Counted from the first letter of the stretch, positions 25,845-34,692 are shown. The stretch: DNA of 64,000 bases from Paenibacillus_AA sp045062745 (GCF_045062745.1 NZ_JBJGED010000004.1:248001-312000); one strand, 5' to 3'. Made by a program: numbers and translations. Notes: generated by a model not told the origin, from the sequence alone.

Positions 25845-26558
25845 CTACTCCTTACAAGGGCCGGCTTCCGCCTCGGCCTCTTCGTCGAGGAATCTGTGCA
25901 GCGGCAGCAGATGCAGCTCCATCTCGCGCTTTGCCATCTCCATATTCCGCTCCCGGATGCCCAGCACGATGTTCCGATGCTCGACGAGCGAGATGAGGGA
26001 GTCCTCCGGACTTCCGAAGTGGAGCTCTCGCACGGTCGCGAAGAAGTCGGTTAGCACCTCGCTCAGCTCGTAGTACGTCACGTTCCCCGTCGCCTGGAAC
26101 AGCACGCGGTGGAACTGCAGGTCTTCCTCGTAAGGCGGCTTGCCCTTCCGGATCGTGTCCGCCATCGCCTCGGTCCACCCTTCCATCTCGGAGATCGCCT
26201 CGAGATCGTAACGCTGCACCGCCATCTCCACCGCGCCTAGCTCGAGGATGCGCCGGGTGGCGAGCAGCTCTTTCATCTTTTGCTTGTTCTGCCTCCAGCG
26301 GAAGCTGACGTGCTCGAGCAGCGGCTTGAGCGACACCGAGTCCACGTAGATCCCGTCGCCCGCGCGGATGCGGATGATCCCGAGCAGCTCCAGCAGCTTG
26401 AGCGCTTCCCGGACGACGGTGCGGCTCACGCCAAGCGACTCGATGAGCTGCTTCTCGGTCGGCAGCCGGTCGCCCGCGACCATGTTGTGTTCGAGGATAT
26501 AGCTCTTGATGCGCTCTCCGACGATATGCGACAGATTTACTTTTTCCGGAATGTCCAC
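25845..26558 (-). CDS. GntR-family (FadR subfamily, FCD domain) repressor
   Basis: 237 aa. N-terminal winged helix (LPTEKQLIESLGVSRTVVREALKLLELLGII, then RAGDGIYVDSVS) and an all-helical FCD effector domain with candidate metal/ligand residues in DLQFHRVLF and LVEHRNIVLGI. The upstream frame stays open but belongs to the permease region; I chose GTG 26558 with GGGAG 10 nt before it. Same strand as the importer and the aldolase operon, lying between them. The three TGGTnnnACCA sites nearby are its probable targets; the effector would be the imported sugar acid or an aldolase intermediate. Confidence 0.88.
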   Translation of the reverse strand: MDIPEKVNLSHIVGERIKSYILEHNMVAGDRLPTEKQLIESLGVSRTVVREALKLLELLGIIRIRAGDGIYVDSVSLKPLLEHVSFRWRQNKQKMKELLATRRILELGAVEMAVQRYDLEAISEMEGWTEAMADTIRKGKPPYEEDLQFHRVLFQATGNVTYYELSEVLTDFFATVRELHFGSPEDSLISLVEHRNIVLGIRERNMEMAKREMELHLLPLHRFLDEEAEAEAGPCKE

Positions 26559-26584
26559 CGTATGCGTTCTCCCTATCTGTATAG

Positions 26585-27406
26585 TTAGCCCTTCACGCTG
26601 CCGACGGTGATGCCTTTGACAAAATATTGCTGGAACGACAGGAACACGATGAAAATCGGGATAAAGCCCAGCGTCGCGGCCGCCATCTGGGCGCCGTAGT
26701 TCGCCACGAATTCGCTGACCAGCGTGGAGATGCCCACGTTGACCGTCATCTTGGCGTTGTCGCTCAGCATGACGAGCTGCCACAAATAGTCGTTCCAGGA
26801 AAACGAGAACACGAAGATCGCGAGCGCTCCAACCCCCGGCTTGACGACCGGCAGGAAAATCCGGGTGAACAGCCCGATTTCGCTGCAGCCGTCGATTTTG
26901 CCGGCCTCGATCAGCTCGGTCGGGATTGTCTGGCTGAACTGCTTCATCAGGAACACGCCGAACGGGAGCGCGAGAATCGGCAGGATGACGCTCCAGAGCG
27001 TATTGACCAGGTTGAGTTCCCGCATCATCGTGAACATCGGCACGAGCCCGAGCTGCCTCGGGATCAGCATCGTGGTGATGACCGCGCCGAAGAGCAGATC
27101 CCGGCCCTTGAATCGATGCTTCGTCAGCGCATAGCCCGCCATCGTGGCGATCAGGCAGGAGGCCGCGGTCGCCACGACGCCTACGAAGATGCTGTTGTAC
27201 AGCCAGTGGAAAATGTCCCCGTCCTTCAGCAGCCGCGTATAATTGACGAGCTTCGGACTGAGCGGGATAAATTCCGGCGGAATTTTAATCGTGGTGGATT
27301 GATCTTTGAACGAACCGGTTATCATCCAGTACAGAGGGAACAGGAAGAACGCGGCCAAGGCGTACAGCAGAACATCGGCACTCCATTTCCAAAGCTTAGC
27401 TGCCAT
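26585..27406 (-). CDS. Carbohydrate ABC importer permease (MalG type)
   Basis: 273 aa, six transmembrane helices, with the EAA loop in ELIEAGKIDGCSEIGLFTRIFLP that docks the ATPase. The C-terminus VKGITVGSVKG is typical of MalG/UgpE-type (CUT1) permeases. GGAGG precedes the ATG. Third gene of the binding protein-permease-permease operon. No ATPase gene is present, so a shared ATPase (MsmX type) encoded elsewhere is expected. Confidence 0.92.
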   Translation of the reverse strand: MAAKLWKWSADVLLYALAAFFLFPLYWMITGSFKDQSTTIKIPPEFIPLSPKLVNYTRLLKDGDIFHWLYNSIFVGVVATAASCLIATMAGYALTKHRFKGRDLLFGAVITTMLIPRQLGLVPMFTMMRELNLVNTLWSVILPILALPFGVFLMKQFSQTIPTELIEAGKIDGCSEIGLFTRIFLPVVKPGVGALAIFVFSFSWNDYLWQLVMLSDNAKMTVNVGISTLVSEFVANYGAQMAAATLGFIPIFIVFLSFQQYFVKGITVGSVKG

Positions 27407-27424
27407 GATCGGTCGTTCCTCCTC

Positions 27425-28297
27425 TCAGTACTCGACGTCGGTTTTGAAAAATTTGAATTGAATGACGGAAAAGATCGAGATCACGATCGCCAGAATGACG
27501 CCCATGGCGGAGGCGAGCCCGAGCTTGCCGTACTTGAAAGCCGTATCGTACAGCAGGTACATGATCGTCGTCGTGGCATAATTCGGCCCGCCGCCCGTCA
27601 GCATCTGCACCGCCACGAACGTCTGGAACGCCCCGATCGTCGACGTCACGATGACATACAGCGTGGTGGGCTTCAGCAAGGGCAGGGTAATGCTCCAGAA
27701 CTGCCGCCAGGGGGAAGCCCCGTCGATGGAGGCCGCCTCGAAGTAAGTCGGCGGGATATTGCCGAGCGCGGCCAAATACAGGATGACCGGCTGACCGACG
27801 ATCCAAGTGATCACCACGACGATGAGCGCCGGCAAGGCGGTACTCGAGTCCGACAGCCACAAGACCGGTCCGGCTCCGAAGAGGGACAGGCCATAGTTCG
27901 CTACCCCTGTGACCGGGTTGTAAATCCACAGCCAGGCGATCGACATGACGACCTGGGACGTGACGATCGGCAGGTAGAAGCTCGCCCGGAAGAACGAAGC
28001 TACCGCCGCGGACTTATGAATGACGGTATTCGCTACGAAGATCGCGAACAGCACGGATAGCGGCACGACGCCGATCACGAACCCGAATGTGTTCAATAGG
28101 GAGCGCAGGAACACGCGGTCCTGCATCAAGTGCGCGTAGTTGTCCAGCCCGATGAAACGCTTCGTGCCGATGCCGTAATCGAACAAGCTCAAGTAGAGGG
28201 CATCGAGGAACGGATAAATCTCGAACAGCAGGAAAACCAGCAGGAACGGGGCGATAAAGAAGAGGCCCCACAATTCCTTTCTCAATCCGGTAGGCAT
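27425..28297 (-). CDS. Carbohydrate ABC importer permease (MalF type)
   Basis: 290 aa, six transmembrane helices, EAA loop TYFEAASIDGASPWRQFWSITLP. N-terminal LWGLFFIAPFLLVFLLFEIYPF is characteristic of CUT1 MalF/UgpA permeases. It follows the binding-protein gene after a 110-nt gap containing a GC-rich hairpin and is followed at 18 nt by its partner permease. Its RBS is weak, so translation may depend partly on readthrough or coupling. Confidence 0.92.
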   Translation of the reverse strand: MPTGLRKELWGLFFIAPFLLVFLLFEIYPFLDALYLSLFDYGIGTKRFIGLDNYAHLMQDRVFLRSLLNTFGFVIGVVPLSVLFAIFVANTVIHKSAAVASFFRASFYLPIVTSQVVMSIAWLWIYNPVTGVANYGLSLFGAGPVLWLSDSSTALPALIVVVITWIVGQPVILYLAALGNIPPTYFEAASIDGASPWRQFWSITLPLLKPTTLYVIVTSTIGAFQTFVAVQMLTGGGPNYATTTIMYLLYDTAFKYGKLGLASAMGVILAIVISIFSVIQFKFFKTDVEY

Positions 28298-28335
28298 TCT
28301 AACGACCCCAATCTATGGTGTGATTTAGGGAGATC

Positions 28336-28374
28336 CCCCGCCTCCGTACGGACGTCCTCCATGGGGCGGCGGGG
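28336..28374 (-). other. GC-rich hairpin between binding-protein and permease genes
   Basis: CCCCGCC (28336-28342) can pair with GGCGGGG (28368-28374), with an inner TCCGTACGGA palindrome and no T run. Such hairpins in importer operons often shield the binding-protein mRNA so that it exceeds the permeases; that role is inferred. Confidence 0.4.
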
Positions 28375-28407
28375 AACCGGTGATCGACGAGTTCGAAGGA
28401 TGGACCT

Positions 28408-29757
28408 TTACTTGGACGCAGCCGTTACAATCTCATTGGCCTTCGCCACCCAGTCGTCCAGCGCCTGCTTCGGCGTTTTCTTTTTCAGGAACACGGCTTG
28501 CAGCTCGGGGAAGAAGGCGTTCCGCGTTTCCGTGTAGCCCGGGATCGCCGCGCCGATGTTGCCGGCATATTTGGTCAGTTGGATCGTCTTTCCTTGCATC
28601 GAGTTCGGCTCGTACGATTTGGCCAGCGATTTGCGGGTGATGATGACGGATGTGGCTTTGGACATTTTGGTCATGTTGTCCTTGTTGTTGATGAATTTGG
28701 CGAATTCCTTGGCCCACTTCATCTTGTTCTCGTTCTTCGTGTTCCACACCCAGGTGCCGTGACCGAACAGAACGGAGGAGGACGTCTTGCCGTCCTTGGA
28801 CGGATAAGGGATCAGATCGTACTCGAACTTCTTAGCGGAGCCTTCGTTGAATGCCTTGTCGAACGCGCCCAGGTTGCCGATGCTGCCGAATGTCATGCCG
28901 ATTTTGCCTTGCAGGAACATTTCGTTGATGACGGCGCCGGCTTTGAGGCCTGCCGCTCCCGGAGGCACTACGCCTTCGTCGATCGTCTTCAGCAGGAATT
29001 CGAGGCCTTCGACGGCTTGCGGCGAGTTGAGGATCGCTTTGGTGTTGTCGTCGGACCAGGTCTTCGCCCCGAAGCCCCAGAGGAACATATGATGGCCTTG
29101 GTCGCCGCCGATGTCGCCGGCATACGTGCCGAAGCCGTAGATTTGCTTCGCCGGGTCGTTGACCGCCTTCGCGGCCTTCAGGAATTGATCGTAAGACCAT
29201 GTCGCGCCATTCGCCGGCAGGAGGTCGTTCGCGTTCTTCGCCTTAAAGAGGTCACGATTGACCAGCAATCCGGTAGCGGTCGAGTTGTTGGGGAAAATGT
29301 ACATTTTGTTGTCGACTGCAAGCGATTTCAAAGCGCCTTCTTCAAAATCGTCCTTGTCGATAATATCGTCAAGCGGGACGAGCAAATTCTTTTTCGCGTA
29401 CGTAAGGGGCCAGAGAATGGAGCCTTGCTGCACGTCGGGCAGCTGCGCGGTATTGGCGGCTACGCTGATGCGCTCTTGGACTTTGTCGTCCGGCGTCTTG
29501 ACGATGTTGATCTTGACGTTGCTGTGCAGCTTCTCGAATTCGGTCTTGTAGTCTTCGTAGATCTTTTGGACGTCTTCGCGAGTGTCGACCCACCAGGTCA
29601 ATTCGAAATTGCCCTGTGGCAGACCGATCAATGCCGGCGGCGTCGGGCTGGCGGATGCGCCTGTTCCCTTGGTGTCTCCCTTGTTGTCGCTTGAGCAGGC
29701 TGCCAGCAGCCCGGCAAACATCAGAATTGCTGCCATTATCCAAACTGTTTTTTTCAT
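28408..29757 (-). CDS. Extracellular sugar-binding lipoprotein of ABC importer (CUT1)
   Basis: 449 aa. Lipoprotein signal with lipobox LAAC (Cys21) and a Ser/Asp/Gly-rich tether, then a family-1 solute-binding fold (ELTWWVDTREDVQKIYEDYKTEF, WSYDQFLKAAKAV, GKIGMTFGSIGNLGAF). The upstream in-frame codons of the longer frame include the RBS (GGGAGG), so the start is ATG 29757. First gene of the importer operon; two operator-like sites lie 120 and 294 nt upstream. Confidence 0.92.
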   Translation of the reverse strand: MKKTVWIMAAILMFAGLLAACSSDNKGDTKGTGASASPTPPALIGLPQGNFELTWWVDTREDVQKIYEDYKTEFEKLHSNVKINIVKTPDDKVQERISVAANTAQLPDVQQGSILWPLTYAKKNLLVPLDDIIDKDDFEEGALKSLAVDNKMYIFPNNSTATGLLVNRDLFKAKNANDLLPANGATWSYDQFLKAAKAVNDPAKQIYGFGTYAGDIGGDQGHHMFLWGFGAKTWSDDNTKAILNSPQAVEGLEFLLKTIDEGVVPPGAAGLKAGAVINEMFLQGKIGMTFGSIGNLGAFDKAFNEGSAKKFEYDLIPYPSKDGKTSSSVLFGHGTWVWNTKNENKMKWAKEFAKFINNKDNMTKMSKATSVIITRKSLAKSYEPNSMQGKTIQLTKYAGNIGAAIPGYTETRNAFFPELQAVFLKKKTPKQALDDWVAKANEIVTAASK

Positions 29758-29872
29758 AGTCGGACCTCCCAATAAGTACTTAAGCGTGACAGTCTCTTTT
29801 TCCTGCTTCTGTTGCCGGAGTGGTGCTTGCAGCGCGATGAGATGAAAGGAACTCCTCCTTTGGCGAATCAGT

Positions 29873-29887
29873 ATTATGGTCTGACCA
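29873..29887 (-). promoter_or_regulatory. Operator TGGTCTGACCA overlapping the importer promoter
   Basis: TGGTCTGACCA (29877-29887) is a TGGTnnnACCA palindrome running into CATAAT on the minus strand (29873-29878), the same context as the aldolase operator. It should repress the binding-protein operon. Confidence 0.7.
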
Positions 29888-29947
29888 CTAAGAGGTGTGG
29901 ATAGCCCTTATTCTCTGCTAAAGCCGGAAAGCCTTGCGGCAGGGACT

Positions 29948-29967
29948 AAGCTCGGGGAGCTTGTTTT
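29948..29967 (+). terminator. Terminator-like hairpin without an upstream + gene
   Basis: AAGCTC-GGG-GAGCTT followed by GTTTTT. No + strand gene precedes it, so it may be fortuitous, or may end a short or antisense transcript between the two operators. Confidence 0.3.
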
Positions 29968-30046
29968 TCGCCAAAGTCGGTGAGCCGTGCTCTCAGCCTA
30001 ATTGGTGGGTGCTGCGCTTTTGCCCACTAGCCTCCGCAAAATAGAG

Positions 30047-30061
30047 AATATGGTTAGACCA
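30047..30061 (-). promoter_or_regulatory. Second upstream operator TGGTTAGACCA
   Basis: TGGTTAGACCA (30051-30061) with an adjacent -10-like CATATT on the minus strand (30047-30052), 174 bp centre-to-centre from the operator at 29877. The pair could support looping or mark a second promoter. Apart from these sites and the repeat at 30.2 kb, I see no gene in 29758-30671. Confidence 0.6.
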
Positions 30062-30221
30062 TATGATCAATTTTAGAATATCGGTTCTTGGAACCGCTGT
30101 CAATCAGAAATTGATTTGCCCGGGTGCGAGTGGACAGCAGGCCAAAGGCTGGGAGTGCTTGGAGAGTATGGCTGCGAAGTGGAGTAATTTTCTGCCGCAT
30201 CTCGGCACGGTTCCCTACTTT

Positions 30222-30415
30222 TGCTCTAGTTCGAAATCGTCGAATTGCAGGGTTGGATTTTTCGCAAATTCAAGCTTTAGTTTCATTTTGCCGAATTCGA
30301 GGAGGGTTTGCAGGTTCAGTTGCACAAAAACAACTCTGCAATTAGACAAAATCTACTTGCAGCATAGTTTCGTAAAAAGCTGACTAGTGTAAGTAGGCAA
30401 AATCGAATTACAGCA
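30222..30415. repeat. 51-bp-phased tetrad repeat, element 2
   Basis: Degenerate copies of the 11.7-kb motif: AGTTCGAAAT at 30228 and AGTTTCATTT at 30279 (51 bp apart), then inverted AAATCTACT at 30349 and AAATCGAATT at 30400 (51 bp apart). Flanks CTCTAGTT, TTTTGCCGAATT and GGCAAAATCGAA are shared with element 1. It lies between the divergent importer and quinol oxidase operons. Confidence 0.7.
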
Positions 30416-30671
30416 GAACTCAACTCCCCCGCCGCCCCTGCATCCCAACTCTTCCAACGACCTCTGTAAGGATCTTCTCCGGACGCCTTTCTATTGGCGC
30501 GTAGACATTTTCATTTCCTTAACTGAAAAATTTTTACAAAATCGTGTTCAAACGTTGACTAACTGATGACCAACTTATGACGAGATTGAAACGAAATGGC
30601 GAACATTGCGAAACGGGGGAGAAATCGGCATTTCGAAGGAGTATGCTACGGGTGAGAGGAGTGGAATACGG

Positions 30672-31634
30672 ATGAAACAGAACGGGAAGAACGGGATGAA
30701 ACCAAACTGGACGAAGCTTAGAGCCCGCATTGGGCTGCTTATCGCCGCCGCCTCGATCACGCTGCTCCTGGCAGGGTGCGACGGCAGCAAATACATCGTA
30801 TTCGACCCGAAGGGGCCGGTCGCCGAGACGCAATACCGCTTGATCATTCTCTCGATCGTCCTGTGCGCGATTGTCGTGATCCCGGTAATCGCCCTGATGA
30901 TCTTCATCGTCTACCGGTACCGGGACAAGCCGGGCAACAAGGCGCCGTACGAGCCGGAATGGCACGACAGCAAGACGCTCGAGACGATCTGGTGGGGGAT
31001 CCCGATCGTGATCATCGGCATCCTGGGGTACTTCACGGTGCGGGACACTTACGCGCTCGAGAAGGTGCCGGTACATGATGCGACACCGGTGAAGATCCAA
31101 GTGACGTCTCTGGACTGGAAATGGCTGTTCACGTATCCGGATCAGAAGATCGCGACCGTCAACTATGCAGAGATACCGGCCGGGGTCCCGATTATCTTCG
31201 AACTGACATCGGACGCGCCGATGAACTCGTTCTGGGTGCCGCAGCTGGCCGGCCAAGAATATTCGATGCCCGGCATGGCGATGCAGATGTGGCTCCAAGC
31301 CGATGAGCCCGGCGAGTATGACGGCAAAGGCGCGAACTTCACAGGCAAGGAATTCGCCCATATGCAGTTCAAGGTGATCGCCAAGCCGCAGAAGGAATTC
31401 GAGCAGTGGGTGCAGGAAGTGAAGCTGAACGCCCCGGCGCTGACCCAAGCGGGCTATGATGAGCTCGCCAAGCCCAGCCGATCGGACCAAGCGACGTACT
31501 CGTCCTTCCCGGAAGGCTTGTTCGAAGCGATCGTGAACAAAAACGGCGGCACGGAGCACGGCCACACGACGGAGACCGAAGGCAAGAACGGCGCCGAGTG
31601 GAACAAGCCGTCCACCATCTCCGGGCACAAGTAG
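30672..31634 (+). CDS. qoxA: Cytochrome aa3-600 quinol oxidase subunit II
   Basis: 320 aa lipoprotein: lipobox LAGC (Cys36), two transmembrane helices, then a cupredoxin domain (VKIQVTSLDWKWLFTYPDQ, NSFWVPQLAGQEYSMPGM). The Cys/His CuA ligands of cytochrome c oxidases are absent, as expected for a quinol-oxidising enzyme. The C-terminal PEGLFEAIVN is typical of QoxA. I chose ATG 30672, after AGGAG; longer in-frame starts lack an RBS. First gene of qoxABCD. Confidence 0.93.
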   Translation: MKQNGKNGMKPNWTKLRARIGLLIAAASITLLLAGCDGSKYIVFDPKGPVAETQYRLIILSIVLCAIVVIPVIALMIFIVYRYRDKPGNKAPYEPEWHDSKTLETIWWGIPIVIIGILGYFTVRDTYALEKVPVHDATPVKIQVTSLDWKWLFTYPDQKIATVNYAEIPAGVPIIFELTSDAPMNSFWVPQLAGQEYSMPGMAMQMWLQADEPGEYDGKGANFTGKEFAHMQFKVIAKPQKEFEQWVQEVKLNAPALTQAGYDELAKPSRSDQATYSSFPEGLFEAIVNKNGGTEHGHTTETEGKNGAEWNKPSTISGHK

Positions 31635-31652
31635 GAAGAGGAGGGACCACGT

Positions 31653-33635
31653 ATGCTAGACTCAATTAAACAATTCGCGTCGACCTTCTTCGTCACCGGC
31701 GATCCCCTGATCTATGGAGCGGACGTCAGCATCGGCCTTACGATGGTGGCCATCGTGTTCGTGCTGACCTACTTCAAGAAGTGGGGCTGGCTGTGGCGGG
31801 AATGGCTGACGACCGTCGATCATAAACGTATCGGGATCATGTACTTGATCGCGTCGCTGCTCATGCTGTTCCGCGGAGGCGTGGACGCGCTCCTGATGCG
31901 GCTGCAGCTCGCGCTGCCCGACGTGCAGTTCCTGCACTCGGAGCATTACAACGCCGTCTTCACCACGCACGGCACGATCATGATCCTGTTCATGGCGATG
32001 CCGATGATGTTCGGGCTGTTCAACATCATCGTGCCGCTCCAGCTCGGGGCGCGCGATGTCGCGTACCCGTTCCTGAACGCGCTCAGCTTCTGGCTGTTCT
32101 TCGCCGGCGCGATGCTGTTCAACCTGTCGTTCGTCATCGGAGGCTCGCCGGACGCCGGCTGGCTGTCGTATCCGCCGCTCTCCGAGAATTCGCATAGCCC
32201 GGGAGTCGGGCAGAACTTCTACATCTGGGGCATTCAGATCTCCGGGATCGGGAGCTTGGCGACGGGCATCAACTTCCTGATCACGATCCTGAAGATGCGG
32301 GCCCCGGGCATGAAACTGATGCAGATGCCGCTGTTCTCCTGGTCCGTCCTGTCCAGCTGCATCATGATTATTTTCGCCTTCCCGATCCTGACCGTGACGC
32401 TGGCGCTGCTCTTCGTCGACCGGTTCGCCGGCGGCCACTTCTTCACGATGGATCTGGGCGGCAACCCGATGATGTACGTGAACCTCATCTGGATGTGGGG
32501 TCACCCGGAAGTATACATCGTCGTTATCCCGGCGTTCGGGATTTTCTCGGAAATTGTCGCCACGTTCTCGCGTAAAAAAGTGTTCGGCTACAAATCGATG
32601 GTATTCTCGATCATGCTGATCAGCGTGCTGTCGTTCTTCACCTGGGTGCATCACTTCTTCACAATGGGCGCGGGGGCGGACGTGAATGCGTTCTTCGCCA
32701 TCACGACGATGATGATCGGGATTCCGACCGGGGTGAAAATTTTCAACTGGCTGTTCACGATGTTCCGGGGCCGCATCTCGCTCAAGCAGCCGATGCTGTG
32801 GACGCTCGCTTTCATCCCCTGCTTCGTCGTGGGGGGCGCGACCGGCGTCATGCTGGCGGTCGCCCCGGCGGACTACCAGTACCACAACAGCTACTTCCTG
32901 ATCGCGCACTTCCACCAGGTGCTGATCGGGGGCGTCGTATTCGGCTACTTGGCCGGGATTTACTACTGGTGGCCCAAGATGTTCGGCTTCAGCCTCAATG
33001 AGAAGCTGGGGAAATGGGCGTTCTGGCTCTGGAACATCGGGTTCTACGTCTGCTTCATGCCGCAATACGCGCTGGGCTTCATGGGCATGACCCGCCGCGT
33101 CTACACCTACGGTTGGGATACCGGCTGGGCTCCGGCCAACTTCATCTCGACCGTCGGCGCATTCCTGATGGGGATCGGGTTCCTGTTCCAGGCATGGCAG
33201 ATCGCCTACAGCATGAAGCATCGCGACAAGTTAAAGGATACAACGGGCGATCCATGGAACGGCCGTACGCTCGAATGGTCGATGCCTTCGCCGGCGCCGC
33301 ATTATAACTTCGCCGTCGAGCCTCACGTGGGCGGCATGGACGACTGGTGGGAGACGAAGCGCCGCCGGGAGCAAGACCCGACCTACCAGCCGCCGTCCGG
33401 GCCGCTCGAGCCAATCCACATGCCGAAGAACTCCGGCGTTCCGATCATCATGTCGGGCTTCTGGTTCGTCGCCGGATTCGGGTTCACGTTCGGCTGGGTG
33501 TGGATGGCCGTGGCCGGACTCGTCGGCGTAGGCGTCACGATGCTAGTGCGCTCGTTCCAGTACGATACCGATTATTATATCCCGGTAGAGGAAATTAAAA
33601 GCACCGAAGCGGCGATGGGGAGGGTGATCTCATGA
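31653..33635 (+). CDS. qoxB: Cytochrome aa3-600 quinol oxidase subunit I
   Basis: 660 aa. Haem-copper oxidase core with all metal ligands visible: TTHGTIMILFMAMP (low-spin haem His), WGHPEVYIVVIPAFG (CuB His and cross-linked Tyr), TWVHHFFTMG (two CuB His), FHQVLIGG preceded by IAHFH (haem a3 and haem a His). It reduces O2 to water with electrons from menaquinol while pumping protons. RBS GAGGAGG. Overlaps qoxC by ATGA. Confidence 0.96.
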   Translation: MLDSIKQFASTFFVTGDPLIYGADVSIGLTMVAIVFVLTYFKKWGWLWREWLTTVDHKRIGIMYLIASLLMLFRGGVDALLMRLQLALPDVQFLHSEHYNAVFTTHGTIMILFMAMPMMFGLFNIIVPLQLGARDVAYPFLNALSFWLFFAGAMLFNLSFVIGGSPDAGWLSYPPLSENSHSPGVGQNFYIWGIQISGIGSLATGINFLITILKMRAPGMKLMQMPLFSWSVLSSCIMIIFAFPILTVTLALLFVDRFAGGHFFTMDLGGNPMMYVNLIWMWGHPEVYIVVIPAFGIFSEIVATFSRKKVFGYKSMVFSIMLISVLSFFTWVHHFFTMGAGADVNAFFAITTMMIGIPTGVKIFNWLFTMFRGRISLKQPMLWTLAFIPCFVVGGATGVMLAVAPADYQYHNSYFLIAHFHQVLIGGVVFGYLAGIYYWWPKMFGFSLNEKLGKWAFWLWNIGFYVCFMPQYALGFMGMTRRVYTYGWDTGWAPANFISTVGAFLMGIGFLFQAWQIAYSMKHRDKLKDTTGDPWNGRTLEWSMPSPAPHYNFAVEPHVGGMDDWWETKRRREQDPTYQPPSGPLEPIHMPKNSGVPIIMSGFWFVAGFGFTFGWVWMAVAGLVGVGVTMLVRSFQYDTDYYIPVEEIKSTEAAMGRVIS

Positions 33636-34282
33636 CACATTCACAGGCAAACGCAGCCGCCGCAGGACATGTGCCTCCGCACGCGGACGCTCACGGCCAT
33701 GGCGGTCACGACCATCATCTTCGGGCGCAGGAATCGATCAAGAAGCTGGGCTTCTGGATCTTCCTCGTCACGGACTGCGTCCTGTTCGCTACCATATTCG
33801 CTACATTCGCGGTGCTTCGCCTTCATACTGCCGGCGGGCCCGAGGGCAAGGAGCTGTTCGAGATCCCGCTCTTCGTCGCAGAGACGTTCATCCTGCTGAC
33901 GAGCTCGTATACGAGCGGTCTCGCGGTGCTCGCCCAGCACAAGAAGAAAGTCACTCAGCTCATCGGCTGGCTCGTCGTGACGGCCGTGCTCGGCCTCGCG
34001 TTCCTCGGACTGGAAGTGAAAGAATTCATGACACTCGTCCACGAAGGGGTCACGATCTCGACCAGCGCTTACTGGACCGCCTTCTTCACGCTAGTGGGGA
34101 CGCACGGGCTGCACGTCTCGCTCGGCATCATCTGGATGACCGCGATAATGATTCAGGTCGGCTCGCGGGGACTCACGCCGGTGACCGAGCGCAAGCTGTT
34201 CAACGTTACGCTGTACTGGCACTTCCTCGACGTGATCTGGATCTTCCTGTTCACGATCGTCTATCTGATGGGGGTGATGTAA
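33632..34282 (+). CDS. qoxC: Cytochrome aa3-600 quinol oxidase subunit III
   Basis: 216 aa, five transmembrane helices of the CtaE/CyoC type (KLGFWIFLVTDCVLFATIFATF, FFTLVGTHGLHVSLGIIWM, YWHFLDVIWIFLFTIVYL). The N-terminal 30 residues are unusually His-rich (HVPPHADAHGHGGHDHHL). Its ATG overlaps the qoxB stop. Confidence 0.94.
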   Translation: MTHSQANAAAAGHVPPHADAHGHGGHDHHLRAQESIKKLGFWIFLVTDCVLFATIFATFAVLRLHTAGGPEGKELFEIPLFVAETFILLTSSYTSGLAVLAQHKKKVTQLIGWLVVTAVLGLAFLGLEVKEFMTLVHEGVTISTSAYWTAFFTLVGTHGLHVSLGIIWMTAIMIQVGSRGLTPVTERKLFNVTLYWHFLDVIWIFLFTIVYLMGVM

Positions 34283-34283
34283 G

Positions 34284-34631
34284 ATGGCTCAAGAGCATAC
34301 GCACGGACCTCACCCGGAGCATGGCCATGAGGAGCATGAGGAGCACGGCTCGTTCAAATCGTATACGATCGGCTTCGTGCTTTCCATCGTGCTTACGCTG
34401 ATTCCGCTCTATCTGGTGGTGAACGAGACGCTCGCCGGAGGGGAGCTTATCTTCGTCATCCTGATTTTCGCGGTGCTGCAGTTCATCGTCCAATTGTTCT
34501 TCTTCATGCATATTCGGTCGGGCGAAGCGCCAAGATATAACGTAATGGCTCTGATTCTCGGACTCGTCATCGCCTTCACGGTCGTCGCGGCGTCCATTTG
34601 GATCATGTCGTTTAATGCTACCGTGCAATAG
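34284..34631 (+). CDS. qoxD: Cytochrome aa3-600 quinol oxidase subunit IV
   Basis: 115 aa, three transmembrane helices (FVLSIVLTLIPLYLVV, LIFVILIFAVLQFIVQLFFFMHI, ILGLVIAFTVVAASIWIM), matching CyoD/QoxD. Like QoxC it begins with a His/Glu-rich tail (EHTHGPHPEHGHEEHEEHG). Starts 2 nt after qoxC and ends the operon. Confidence 0.92.
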   Translation: MAQEHTHGPHPEHGHEEHEEHGSFKSYTIGFVLSIVLTLIPLYLVVNETLAGGELIFVILIFAVLQFIVQLFFFMHIRSGEAPRYNVMALILGLVIAFTVVAASIWIMSFNATVQ

Positions 34632-34650
34632 AGCATGAGTGGACCCTAGC

Positions 34651-34692
34651 AGCGGTCGTTCTTCGGTTTCCGCGAACCGGAGAACGGCCGCT
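34651..34692 (+). terminator. Terminator of qoxABCD
   Basis: An 18-bp stem with two G-T pairs, AGCGGTCGTTCTTCGGTT (34651-34668) with AACCGGAGAACGGCCGCT (34675-34692), and a 6-nt loop. The T tail is poor, but the stem is strong and directly follows the operon. Confidence 0.75.

Noticed and set aside
26559..26783. 75-residue N-terminal extension of the GntR regulator
   Set aside because: It lies over the permease gene in another frame and has shadow-type composition; GTG 26558 gives the usual family length.
29888..30046. Riboswitch between the two operators
   Set aside because: A few short stems exist, but I could not match any known riboswitch core; the operators explain the region better.
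31662..33221. 519-aa minus-strand frame under qoxB
   Set aside because: Antisense shadow; qoxB has all haem and copper ligands on the + strand.
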